A stretch of 64,000 nucleotides of DNA from Comamonas sp. GTDB lineage: Bacteria; Pseudomonadota; Gammaproteobacteria; Burkholderiales; Burkholderiaceae_C. The notes under the pieces were generated by a model. It did no database searches. It saw nothing but the letters and a program-made list of their open reading frames with translations, and was not told the DNA's origin. The DNA lies in assembly GCA_021166775.1 (NCBI GenBank), contig JAJPEQ010000013.1:62001-126000 (forward strand), given 5' to 3'. Shown here one piece after another: positions 49,342 to 57,151 of the stretch. Each line of letters starts with the position of its first letter. Position 1 is the stretch's first letter. A program made the position numbers and the translations under genes.

Positions 49342-51111
49342 TCAGTACCCGAGCGTGCGCCCGTCCGGATTGCGCGGGTCGGATGCGCCGTACAGCAGGC
49401 CGTCGCGCACCTGGATGGTCTGCGTGCGACCCATCACCGGCTTGACCACGATCCTGTGTCCCTTGACCTGGAGCAGGTCCAGCGTGTCCCGGGACAGGCC
49501 TTTTTCCACGCGCAGCTCGTCGGGCGTCCACTGGTGGTGAAAGCGCAGCGTCGCGGCGGCCTCGGCCGGGTTCATCTGAAAGTCGATCATGTCCACCAGC
49601 GTTTCGAGCACCGTGGTGATGATGCGCGGCCCGCCAGGGCTGCCGGTGACGATGGCGATCCTGCCGTCCTTGAGCGCGAGGGTGGGCGTCATCGACGACA
49701 GCGGGCGCTTGCCGGCCTGCACCGCGTTGGCGTCCCCGCCCACCAGGCCGTAGGCATTGGCCACGCCGGGCTTGGCGGCGAAGTCGTCCATCTCGTTGTT
49801 CAGCAGGATGCCCGTGCCCTGCGCGACGATGCCGCTGCCGAAGTTCGTATTCAGCGTGTAGGTGACGGCCACGGCGTTGCCCGCCGCATCGACCACGGAA
49901 AAGTGCGTGGTCTGGTCGCTTTCGTAGGCCTGAGGCTGGCCCGGCCTGATCTCGCTGGCCGGGCGGGCGCGATGGGCATCGATGCTCGCGGCGAGACGAT
50001 CGGCATAGCGCTTGCTGATCAGGCCATGGAGCGGCACCTTGACGAAATCCGGATCGCCCAGGTACTCGGCGCGGTCGGCGTAGGCGAGCTTCATGGCCTC
50101 GGTCATGTGGTGGATGGTGGCGGCGCTGTTCACGCCCCATTGCCGGATCGGCCAGCGCTCGATGATGTTGAGCATCTGCACCAGATGCGCGCCACCCGAA
50201 GAGGGCGGCGGCATGGTCACGATGTCGTAGCCACGGTAGCTGCCGCGCACCGGTTCGCGCTCCATCACCTTGTAGTCCTTCAGGTCCGCGAGCGTGATGG
50301 CCCCCGCGTGCGGCGCCATTTCGGCGGCGATTTTCCGGGCTATCGCGCCCTCGTAAAACGCCTGGGCGCCTTCGCGCCCGATCAGGCGCAGCGACGCGGC
50401 CAGGTCCTTTTGCACCAACAGGTCGCCCGCCTGCATCGGCGCGCCATTCTTGAAGAAAATCGCCTGGCTCGCGGGCCAGGGGGCGAGGGTCTTTTTCCCG
50501 TGCGCGAGCGCCTGGGCCAGCGTCTCGCTCACGGCAAAGCCGTGTTCGGCCAGGCGGGCGGCGGGCTCGACCACCCGGGCCAGCGGCAGCGTGCCCCAGT
50601 GTTGCAGTGCGTGTGTCAGGCCCGCCACCGTGCCGGGCACGCCCACCGCGTAGTGCGTGAACAGCGACTTGCCGCTGATGACCTTGCCGTTCGCGTCCAG
50701 GTACATGCTGCGGTGCGCGCCGCTGGGCGCCATTTCGCGGAAGTCCAGCGCCACATCGCGGCCGGTCCTGGCGTCGTGCACCATCATGAAGCCGCCACCG
50801 CCGAGGTTGCCTGCATTGGGCAGCGCCACGGCCAGCGCGAAACCCACGGCGACGGCGGCATCGACTGCATTGCCGCCGCTCTCGAGGATGTCCAGGCCGA
50901 TGCGCGTGGCCAGCGCCTGTTCGCTCGCGACCATGCCATGGTGCGCCACCACCGGGTGGAACACGTCCATGTCATAGTCATAGGCGGCAGCAGCCTGCTG
51001 GGCAGCGCTGGTTTGCTGGGGCGCGGCAGTCGGCGCGACGGAGCTCGTTGTGCAGCCACCCAACAGGGCCAACGACAGGCAAACAGTCAACAAGGTGGGG
51101 CGCAGGAGCAT
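49342..51111 (-). CDS. ggt: Gamma-glutamyltransferase, lipoprotein form
   Basis: Cleaves gamma-glutamyl bonds of glutathione and related compounds outside the cytoplasm. The 589-residue precursor has a lipobox LLGGC (Cys20), whereas E. coli Ggt is soluble in the periplasm. The large subunit contains GNLGGGGFMMVHD and PPPSSGGAHLVQMLN. Self-cleavage should occur before T401 in DQTTHFSVVD, giving the small subunit with PLSSMTPT. It lies between gntR and uraH but has no palindrome directly before it, so membership in the purine regulon is uncertain. Confidence 0.93.
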   Translation of the reverse strand: MLLRPTLLTVCLSLALLGGCTTSSVAPTAAPQQTSAAQQAAAAYDYDMDVFHPVVAHHGMVASEQALATRIGLDILESGGNAVDAAVAVGFALAVALPNAGNLGGGGFMMVHDARTGRDVALDFREMAPSGAHRSMYLDANGKVISGKSLFTHYAVGVPGTVAGLTHALQHWGTLPLARVVEPAARLAEHGFAVSETLAQALAHGKKTLAPWPASQAIFFKNGAPMQAGDLLVQKDLAASLRLIGREGAQAFYEGAIARKIAAEMAPHAGAITLADLKDYKVMEREPVRGSYRGYDIVTMPPPSSGGAHLVQMLNIIERWPIRQWGVNSAATIHHMTEAMKLAYADRAEYLGDPDFVKVPLHGLISKRYADRLAASIDAHRARPASEIRPGQPQAYESDQTTHFSVVDAAGNAVAVTYTLNTNFGSGIVAQGTGILLNNEMDDFAAKPGVANAYGLVGGDANAVQAGKRPLSSMTPTLALKDGRIAIVTGSPGGPRIITTVLETLVDMIDFQMNPAEAAATLRFHHQWTPDELRVEKGLSRDTLDLLQVKGHRIVVKPVMGRTQTIQVRDGLLYGASDPRNPDGRTLGY

Positions 51112-51340
51112 GAAGACCTCGCGGAAGGTGGGAGCTGACCGAGCTTAAGGCAATGCGAAGCAAGTCCCTCGCGCGCGCCGCATCCCTGCCTGGGGCGGTC
51201 GGCGGCGCGGCCAATGCCCGCCATGGCCGCGGCCATGGCTGCGCTTGGCGTCTTGCCTTCCTGTCCCATTCAGTGCGCGCGGCATCGCGCAGGCTTGTTC
51301 AGTGCCGTCTTGACCAGGATCGGGGCTTGAAAGCGTACAA

Positions 51341-51356
51341 AAAGTGTATACACTTT
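51341..51356. promoter_or_regulatory. Predicted GntR operator before uraH-xdhC (perfect palindrome)
   Basis: AAAGTGTATACACTTT is a perfect 16-bp palindrome, 30 bases before uraH. It overlaps a possible -10 (TACACT) paired with TTGAAA at 51327-51332. Confidence 0.8.
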
Positions 51357-51386
51357 CATCTATTGCAATTCACGGGAGACCGCATC

Positions 51387-51737
51387 ATGGGCCTGAGTAC
51401 CCACGTTCTGGACACGATGCATGGCTGTCCGGCTGCCGGCATGCGGGTGTCACTCTACGCGACCGAGGGCGAGAAGGCCACGCTCATCAAGAGCCTGACG
51501 CTCAACCACGACGGCCGCACCGATGCGCCGCTGTTTGACAACGCGAGCCTGCGCGTGGGCACCTACCGCCTCACTTTTGACGTGGCGGCCTATTTCAAGG
51601 CCAGGGGCGTGGTGCTGCCAGAGCCCAACTTTCTGAACCGCGTGAGCCTGGATTTCGGCATTGCGCAGGTGGACCAGCACTACCACGTCCCGCTGCTGGT
51701 GAGTCCCTGGAGCTACTCCACCTACCGCGGCTCGTGA
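51387..51737 (+). CDS. uraH: 5-hydroxyisourate hydrolase (transthyretin-like)
   Basis: Hydrolyses 5-hydroxyisourate, the product of urate oxidation, to OHCU. The 116-residue protein begins [18 protein letters not shown] and ends STYRGS, the C-terminal YRGS mark of HIU hydrolases. GRTDAPLF and [13 protein letters not shown] complete the active site. No signal peptide is present, so it is cytoplasmic. It is first in a pair with xdhC, 13 bases apart. Confidence 0.96.
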   Translation: MGLSTHVLDTMHGCPAAGMRVSLYATEGEKATLIKSLTLNHDGRTDAPLFDNASLRVGTYRLTFDVAAYFKARGVVLPEPNFLNRVSLDFGIAQVDQHYHVPLLVSPWSYSTYRGS

Positions 51738-51750
51738 GCGGCCACGCGCG

Positions 51751-52596
51751 ATGCTGACCCCCCTGGAGCAGTTGCTCGTGGCCCTGGACGCGGGCCCGGT
51801 GTGCCTCGTGACGGTGCAGGAGGCCAAGGGCTCGACCCCGCGCGAGGAGGGGGCCTGGATGGCGATCGCGCTGGCCGCGCCCGAGGTGCTGATCGGCTCG
51901 ATAGGCGGCGGACATCTCGAATGGCAGGCCATGCGCGAGGCGCATGAGCGGCTCAAGGCCTGCGCGGCGGGCGCCGTGGACACGACCGTGGCCGAACCCG
52001 TGGTGCGCAAGGCACTGGGGCCGAGCCTGGGGCAGTGCTGCGGCGGCGTGGTCTCGCTGCGCTTCGAATGTCTGGGGCCGCGGGACGCGGCCGGGGTGCG
52101 CGCGCGCCTGGCACCGCCGCTGCACAAGCTGGCGCTCTTTGGCGGCGGGCACGTGGGGCGGGCGCTGGTGCGGGTGCTTGAGCCGCTGCCCTTTGCGATT
52201 CGCTGGATCGACAGCCGGGACGAGATTTTCCCGGCCGGCTTGTCGAGCAAGGTCGAGTGCGAGCATTCCGACCCGGTGCAGGGTGCCGTGGCCGATCTCG
52301 CGCCCGGCTCCATGGTGCTGATCATGAGCTTCAGCCACGCCGAGGACCAAGACATCGTGGCCGAATGCCTCAAGCGCCAGCGCAGGCACGCCGACCTGCC
52401 CTTCATCGGCCTGATCGGCAGCAAGACCAAGTGGGCGACCTTTCGCCATCGGCTGGAGGCACGCGGCTTTGGCGAGGATGATTTTGCGCGCATCACCTGC
52501 CCGATCGGGGTGCCAGGCATCGTCGGCAAGGACCCGGAGGTGATCGCCGTGGCGGTGGCGGCGCAGTTGCTGATGCGGGTCGGCCCGCTGACGTAG
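51751..52596 (+). CDS. xdhC: Xanthine dehydrogenase accessory protein XdhC
   Basis: Binds molybdenum cofactor, promotes its sulfuration and inserts it into xanthine dehydrogenase. The 281-residue protein has VTVQEAKGSTPREEGAWM, GSIGGGHLEWQA, LGQCCGGVV and a Rossmann part LALFGGGHVGRALV, then GLIGSKTKWATFRHRL. The enzyme subunits XdhA and XdhB are not in the window, so this gene is separated from its target and grouped with uraH instead. Confidence 0.94.
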   Translation: MLTPLEQLLVALDAGPVCLVTVQEAKGSTPREEGAWMAIALAAPEVLIGSIGGGHLEWQAMREAHERLKACAAGAVDTTVAEPVVRKALGPSLGQCCGGVVSLRFECLGPRDAAGVRARLAPPLHKLALFGGGHVGRALVRVLEPLPFAIRWIDSRDEIFPAGLSSKVECEHSDPVQGAVADLAPGSMVLIMSFSHAEDQDIVAECLKRQRRHADLPFIGLIGSKTKWATFRHRLEARGFGEDDFARITCPIGVPGIVGKDPEVIAVAVAAQLLMRVGPLT

Positions 52597-52602
52597 CAAC
52601 CA

Positions 52603-52618
52603 AAAGTGCATACAATTT
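52603..52618. promoter_or_regulatory. Predicted GntR operator before puuD
   Basis: AAAGTGCATACAATTT, 13 of 16 identical to the site at 51341-51356. It lies 112 bases before the puuD start, just past the xdhC stop. A further half-like sequence (TGTCTACAAAT) follows. Confidence 0.7.
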
Positions 52619-52730
52619 ATGTCTACAAATCGGGTCGTAGCGGTGCCGAAGTATCTTCCAGCTTCGAGCGCGGCCCATCAATGTCTGCTCAGAGCGCCCG
52701 CCGTGGTGAGCAGCTGGAGACTTGAACACC

Positions 52731-53933
52731 ATGGAAGCTTATCTTCTGGACTGGGCCAACCTGCTGCTGCGCTGGTTGCACGTGATCACGGCGATCGCCT
52801 GGGTCGGTTCCTCGTTTTATTTTGTCTTTCTCGACAGCAGCCTCACGCCACCGGTCGATGACAAGCTGCGCCAGGATGGCGCCACCGGTGAGCTCTGGGC
52901 CGTGCACGGCGGCGGGTTCTACCACCCGGTCAAGTACAACGTCTCGCCGCCCAGGCTGCCCGATCATCTGCACTGGTTCTTCTGGGAGAGCTACACCACC
53001 TGGCTCTCGGGCTTCGCGCTGCTGAGCAGCTCCTATCTGTGGAATGCCGGCGTCTATCTCGTCAATCCGGCCAACCCGCTGATGTCGCCCGGCGTGGCGG
53101 TGGTGGCGGCGCTGGCCTTTCTGGCGGTGTTCTGGGTGCTGTACGACCTGATCTGCCGCATCTGGGGGCAGAAGGAGCATGGCGACGCCATCGTGGGCGC
53201 GCTGGTCATGGGGCTCGTGTGCATCGCGGCGTATCTGGCCTGCCGCATCTTTCCGGGGCAGGCGGCCTTCCTGCTCATGGGCGCGATGCTCGCCACCGCG
53301 ATGAGTGCCAACGTGCTGTTCTGGATCATCCCCGGCCAGCGCAAGGTGGTCGCCGCGCTCAAGGCGGGCCAGCCCGTCGATCCCATCCACGGCAAGCGCG
53401 GCAAGCAGCGCAGTGTGCACAACACCTATTTCACGCTGCCCGTGGTCTTTGCCATGCTCTCCACGCACTACGGCTGGATGAACACGCATGCGCTCAACTG
53501 GCTGGTGCTCATCCTCATGATGTTCGCCGGCGCGGCGATCCGCCAGTTCTTCGTGCTGCGCCACGGCTACAAGCTCGGGCGCAACCGCCATCCCTGGCCG
53601 TATGCGGTGGTGGGCATCGTGGTGCTGCTCGGGCTCGTCGCCTGGCTCAAACCCGCGCCGCAGGCGGTGAGCAGTTTGAACGAGCCGGTGAAGTTCGCCG
53701 ACCTGCACGCCGTCATGAAGGAGCACTGCTTCATGTGCCACAGCGAGGCGACCATCCAGCAAAAGGGCGTGAAGTTCGACACCGCCGAGGACGTCAAGGC
53801 CCACGCGCAGCAGATCTACCAGCAGGTGGTGCAGCTGCGCAAGATGCCCTTCGGCAACCCCGACGCGCTCACGCCCGCGCAGGTGAACATGTTCAAGCGC
53901 TGGTACGAGGGCGGCGCCCACGTTGATCGTTGA
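52731..53933 (+). CDS. puuD: Membrane urate hydroxylase PuuD with cytochrome c domain
   Basis: Oxidises urate to 5-hydroxyisourate at the membrane. The 400-residue protein has about eight membrane segments beginning LLRWLHVITAIAWVGSSFYFVFLD. The C-terminal ~90 residues form a cytochrome c domain with the heme site CFMCH, which implies electrons pass to the respiratory chain rather than straight to oxygen. ATG 52731 is chosen (MEAYLLDW); a TTG nine bases earlier is in frame. Urate is passed on to UraH. Confidence 0.93.
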   Translation: MEAYLLDWANLLLRWLHVITAIAWVGSSFYFVFLDSSLTPPVDDKLRQDGATGELWAVHGGGFYHPVKYNVSPPRLPDHLHWFFWESYTTWLSGFALLSSSYLWNAGVYLVNPANPLMSPGVAVVAALAFLAVFWVLYDLICRIWGQKEHGDAIVGALVMGLVCIAAYLACRIFPGQAAFLLMGAMLATAMSANVLFWIIPGQRKVVAALKAGQPVDPIHGKRGKQRSVHNTYFTLPVVFAMLSTHYGWMNTHALNWLVLILMMFAGAAIRQFFVLRHGYKLGRNRHPWPYAVVGIVVLLGLVAWLKPAPQAVSSLNEPVKFADLHAVMKEHCFMCHSEATIQQKGVKFDTAEDVKAHAQQIYQQVVQLRKMPFGNPDALTPAQVNMFKRWYEGGAHVDR

Positions 53934-53937
53934 ATTT

Positions 53938-53990
53938 GAATGAAATATGGCTCCAACGCTTGCTGGGCAAGCGCCAGCAGCTATTTTTAT
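53938..53990 (+). repeat. Dispersed repeat copy after puuD; probable terminator
   Basis: CGCTTG-CTGGG-CAAGCG stem, then CCAGCAGCTATTTTTAT. Same orientation and best match to the 20456-20509 copy. Confidence 0.75.
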
Positions 53991-54042
53991 TGATGTCTCG
54001 CATGGATGCCTCGATTAGAATCCGGGCAACAGGAGTTCTCGC

Positions 54043-54609
54043 ATGAGCATCAAGAGCGACAAGTGGATCCGCCGCATGGCGCAGCAGCACGGCATGATCG
54101 AGCCCTTCGAGCCCGGCCAGGTGCGCGAGGTGGACGGCCGCAAGGTCATCAGCTACGGCACCAGCAGCTATGGCTACGACATCCGCTGCGCGCGTGAGTT
54201 CAAGGTCTTCACCAACATCCACAGCACGGTGGTGGACCCGAAGAATTTCGACGAAAACAGCTTCGTCGATTTTTCGGGCGACTCCTGCATCATCCCGCCC
54301 AACAGCTTCGCGCTGGCGCGCACCGTGGAGTATTTCCGCATCCCGCGCGACGTGCTCACCGTCTGCCTGGGCAAGAGCACCTACGCGCGCTGCGGCATCA
54401 TCGTCAACGTCACGCCCTTCGAGCCCGAGTGGGAGGGCTACGTGACGCTGGAGTTTTCCAACACCACGCCGCTGCCTGCCAAGATCTACGCGGGCGAGGG
54501 CTGCGCGCAGGTGCTGTTCTTCCAGAGCGATGAGGTCTGCGAGACGAGCTACCGCGACCGCAAGGGCAAGTACCAGGGTCAGCAGGGCGTGACGCTGCCG
54601 CGCGCCTGA
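54043..54609 (+). CDS. dcd: dCTP deaminase
   Basis: Converts dCTP to dUTP, feeding thymidylate synthesis. The 188-residue trimeric enzyme has [48 protein letters not shown] and the catalytic-Glu region [23 protein letters not shown]. It starts at ATG 54043 after a short AT-richer leader; AGGAG lies about 10 bases upstream. Confidence 0.97.
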   Translation: MSIKSDKWIRRMAQQHGMIEPFEPGQVREVDGRKVISYGTSSYGYDIRCAREFKVFTNIHSTVVDPKNFDENSFVDFSGDSCIIPPNSFALARTVEYFRIPRDVLTVCLGKSTYARCGIIVNVTPFEPEWEGYVTLEFSNTTPLPAKIYAGEGCAQVLFFQSDEVCETSYRDRKGKYQGQQGVTLPRA

Positions 54610-54623
54610 GCGGGGGCCGAACC

Positions 54624-55535
54624 TCAGCCGCGCTGGCGCAGCGCCAGGCGTGCCGCCGCCAGATCCCATCCGGCCCAGCCGCAGCTCTTGAAGAGCACCG
54701 GGCCCGCCGTGCGGGCCGGGTCCGTTCGCACCACGTCCTGCAGGCTGGGCAGGGGCGCTATGGGGATCTGGGCCTGCAGCAAGTCGCCCGCTTCGTGCTC
54801 GGCGTCACGCGTGTCCACCACGATGCGGCCGTGCGCCGCGATGTGACGGCAGAATTCAGGTGAGAGCTCGGCCATTTGCGGCGTGAACGCGCCCACGGCG
54901 GCGATGAAGGCGTCGGCACGCGGCAGCGCCCGCAGCACGATGTCGTGCGCCGGCGTGCAGGTGGCCACCAGCGGGCACAGGGCCAGTGCCGCATTCGCAT
55001 CGCGCGCTTCATTGGCCCGCAGACCCAGGGATCGGGCGTGCTCCACCAGGGCCTGCGCGCTGGTGCGGCTGCGCGAGGCAATGAAAAACTCACGCACGCC
55101 CAGCACGGCCGCGAAGGCCTGCAGATGCACGCGCGCCTGCACGCCCGCGCCCACGATCAGCATCGGCCCCTCCGGCCGTGGCGCCAGCAGACGCGCGGCC
55201 AGCGCGGAAACGGCCGCGGTGCGTCGCGCCGTCACCGCGGGGCCGTCCAAAATGAGCTGGCGCACGCCGGTGGCCACGTCGAACACCGTCACATCGCCCT
55301 GGATGGCGGGCAGCGCGCCTGCCGCATTGGCCGGCGTCAGGGTAATCAGCTTGGTCATCGCCACCTGGCCGTCGGTAGCGGGCATGACGAAGAGCACGGC
55401 GCCGTGGGCGGTGGGCATCACGATGCGCTCGGGCACCTGGACGGTGGGCGATTGCAGCAGGGACTCGATTTCATCGACCAGTGCAGCCCAGGGCAGGCAG
55501 GCGTCGGTGCGTTCGGGGTCAAGTGTGTAGGTCAT
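54624..55535 (-). CDS. Ornithine cyclodeaminase / mu-crystallin family reductase
   Basis: A 303-residue NAD(P)-binding enzyme. The Rossmann motif is MLIVGAGVQARVHLQAFAAV; upstream, VPERIVMPTAHGAVLFVMPA is the family's N-terminal part, and VTARRTAAVSALAARLLAP lies before the dinucleotide site. Relatives include delta-1-pyrroline-2-carboxylate reductases and ornithine cyclodeaminases; I cannot tell which. Its start overlaps the end of pcp by 17 bases. Both genes would fit proline or pyroglutamate metabolism. Confidence 0.82.
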   Translation of the reverse strand: MTYTLDPERTDACLPWAALVDEIESLLQSPTVQVPERIVMPTAHGAVLFVMPATDGQVAMTKLITLTPANAAGALPAIQGDVTVFDVATGVRQLILDGPAVTARRTAAVSALAARLLAPRPEGPMLIVGAGVQARVHLQAFAAVLGVREFFIASRSRTSAQALVEHARSLGLRANEARDANAALALCPLVATCTPAHDIVLRALPRADAFIAAVGAFTPQMAELSPEFCRHIAAHGRIVVDTRDAEHEAGDLLQAQIPIAPLPSLQDVVRTDPARTAGPVLFKSCGWAGWDLAAARLALRQRG

Positions 55536-56205
55536 CGGTGGCCTGGGTTTGATGCGGGGTGTTGAGCGCCACGCGGATGCCGGTGCGCACGCCATGCACC
55601 ATTTGCGCGAGCGGCATGCAGGGCCTGCCCTGCCCGAGCAGCAGCGGCAGGTGGATGAAGCCGCCGCGCGCGCCCTGCAGCTCGGGGTGGGTGGCGAGCC
55701 GGTGCATGAGGCCGAAGAACACGTGGTTGCAGACAAAGCTGCCGGCGCTCTGCGAGGTGTCCGTGGGCACGCCCGCAGCCGTCATCGCGCGCTGCATCGC
55801 TTCCAGCGGCAAGGTACTCAGGTAGGCGCTGGGTGCGCCCTCGATCACGGCCTGCCCCGTCGGCTGCGCGCCGCTGTTGTCGGGACGGCGGGCATCGTCA
55901 CGGTTGATGGCCACGCGTTCGAGCCGCAAGGTGGCACGCCCGGCCGCGAGGCCCAGGCAGATGACCAGTGCCGGACGATGCCGCGCCAGGAGTTGGTCGA
56001 GCTGCTGCAGCGCGGTGGCGAACACGGTGGGCAGCTCGGCGCCCACGATGCGGCAACCGGCCACCTGGCGCCGGTGCATCGCGGTGGCCACAAGCAGGGC
56101 CGGGTTGACGCTGTAGCCATCGAACGGATCGAATCCGGTGACGAGCACGGTGCCGCGTTCGCCGGTCGTGTCCGGTCTGCGCTGGCGTGGTGCGGGCGTT
56201 ACCAT
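55519..56205 (-). CDS. pcp: Pyroglutamyl-peptidase I
   Basis: Removes N-terminal pyroglutamate from peptides. The 228-residue cysteine peptidase has VLVTGFDPFDGYSVNPA, LGLAAGRATLRLERVAIN with the catalytic Glu, GSFVCNHVFFG with the catalytic Cys, and FIHLPLL with the catalytic His. The first ~16 residues before VLVTGF are extra and the true start may be later. It diverges from the metallopeptidase gene with only 30 bases between. Confidence 0.92.
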   Translation of the reverse strand: MVTPAPRQRRPDTTGERGTVLVTGFDPFDGYSVNPALLVATAMHRRQVAGCRIVGAELPTVFATALQQLDQLLARHRPALVICLGLAAGRATLRLERVAINRDDARRPDNSGAQPTGQAVIEGAPSAYLSTLPLEAMQRAMTAAGVPTDTSQSAGSFVCNHVFFGLMHRLATHPELQGARGGFIHLPLLLGQGRPCMPLAQMVHGVRTGIRVALNTPHQTQATDDLHT

Positions 56206-56235
56206 CGCCGCAATTTACTTCACTTGGGGCACGAC

Positions 56236-57105
56236 ATGCGCTGGGAAGGTGAACGCCAGTCGGACAATGTCGAGGATCGCCGTTCGGGTGGCGGCGGTGG
56301 AGGCTTCGGCCTGGGCGGGCGCAGCATCGGCATAGGCGCCATCGTGGTCGCGCTGATCGGCTGGGGCGTGTTCGGCATCAATCCGCTCACCACGCTGCAG
56401 GTGCTCTCGGGCGGCGGCGCGCCGCAGGTGACGCAGGCCCCGGCGCAGCGTCCGCCGCAGGACGACCGGCAGGCGGCCTTCGTCTCGACCGTGCTGGCCT
56501 CGACCGAGGACGTCTGGAGCCAGATTTTTCGCCAGGCGGGCGCGCAATATCCGGCGCCCCGGCTGGTGCTGTTTCGCGGCGCCACGCCGACGGCCTGCGG
56601 CACGGGCCAGTCCGCCATGGGGCCGTTTTATTGCCCCGGCGACCACAAGGTCTACCTCGACATCGACTTTTTCGACACCATGAGCCGCCAGCTTGGCGCG
56701 CCCGGCGTGTTCGCGCGTGCCTACGTGATTGCTCACGAGGTGGGACATCACGTGCAATCGGTGCTGGGCACGACGGCCAAGGTGGACGGCATGCGCGGGC
56801 GCATCGGCGAGCGTGAGCAGAATGCGCTTTCGGTCCGGCTCGAATTGCAGGCCGATTGCTACGCGGGCGTTTGGGCGCAGCACTCGCAGCAGGCGAAAAA
56901 CTGGCTGGAGCAGGGAGACATTGAATCCGCAGTCAACGCCGCGCAGCAGATTGGCGACGACACGCTGCAGCGCAAAAGCACCGGCACGGTGCGCCCCGAC
57001 GCCTTCACCCACGGCACCAGCGCGCAGCGCGTGCACTGGTTCACGCAGGGCTACCGGAGCGGCCGCGTGCAGTCGTGCGATACCTTCGGCGCGCGAACGC
57101 TGTAA
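56236..57105 (+). CDS. Neutral zinc metallopeptidase (YpfJ/KPN_02809 family)
   Basis: A 289-residue protein of the putative neutral zinc metallopeptidase family. A Gly-rich N-terminal part (DRRSGGGGGGFGLGGRSIG) leads to a single membrane anchor (GAIVVALIGWGVFG). The zinc site is VIAHEVGHHVQS, with a further ligand region RLELQADCYAGVWA. MRWEGERQSDNVEDRR is the usual family start. Function is not established; the domain should face the periplasm. Confidence 0.88.
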   Translation: MRWEGERQSDNVEDRRSGGGGGGFGLGGRSIGIGAIVVALIGWGVFGINPLTTLQVLSGGGAPQVTQAPAQRPPQDDRQAAFVSTVLASTEDVWSQIFRQAGAQYPAPRLVLFRGATPTACGTGQSAMGPFYCPGDHKVYLDIDFFDTMSRQLGAPGVFARAYVIAHEVGHHVQSVLGTTAKVDGMRGRIGEREQNALSVRLELQADCYAGVWAQHSQQAKNWLEQGDIESAVNAAQQIGDDTLQRKSTGTVRPDAFTHGTSAQRVHWFTQGYRSGRVQSCDTFGARTL

Positions 57106-57151
57106 GGCCGGATTTGCCCGTTTTTTGCTGCGATGCGACAATCACGGGTTC

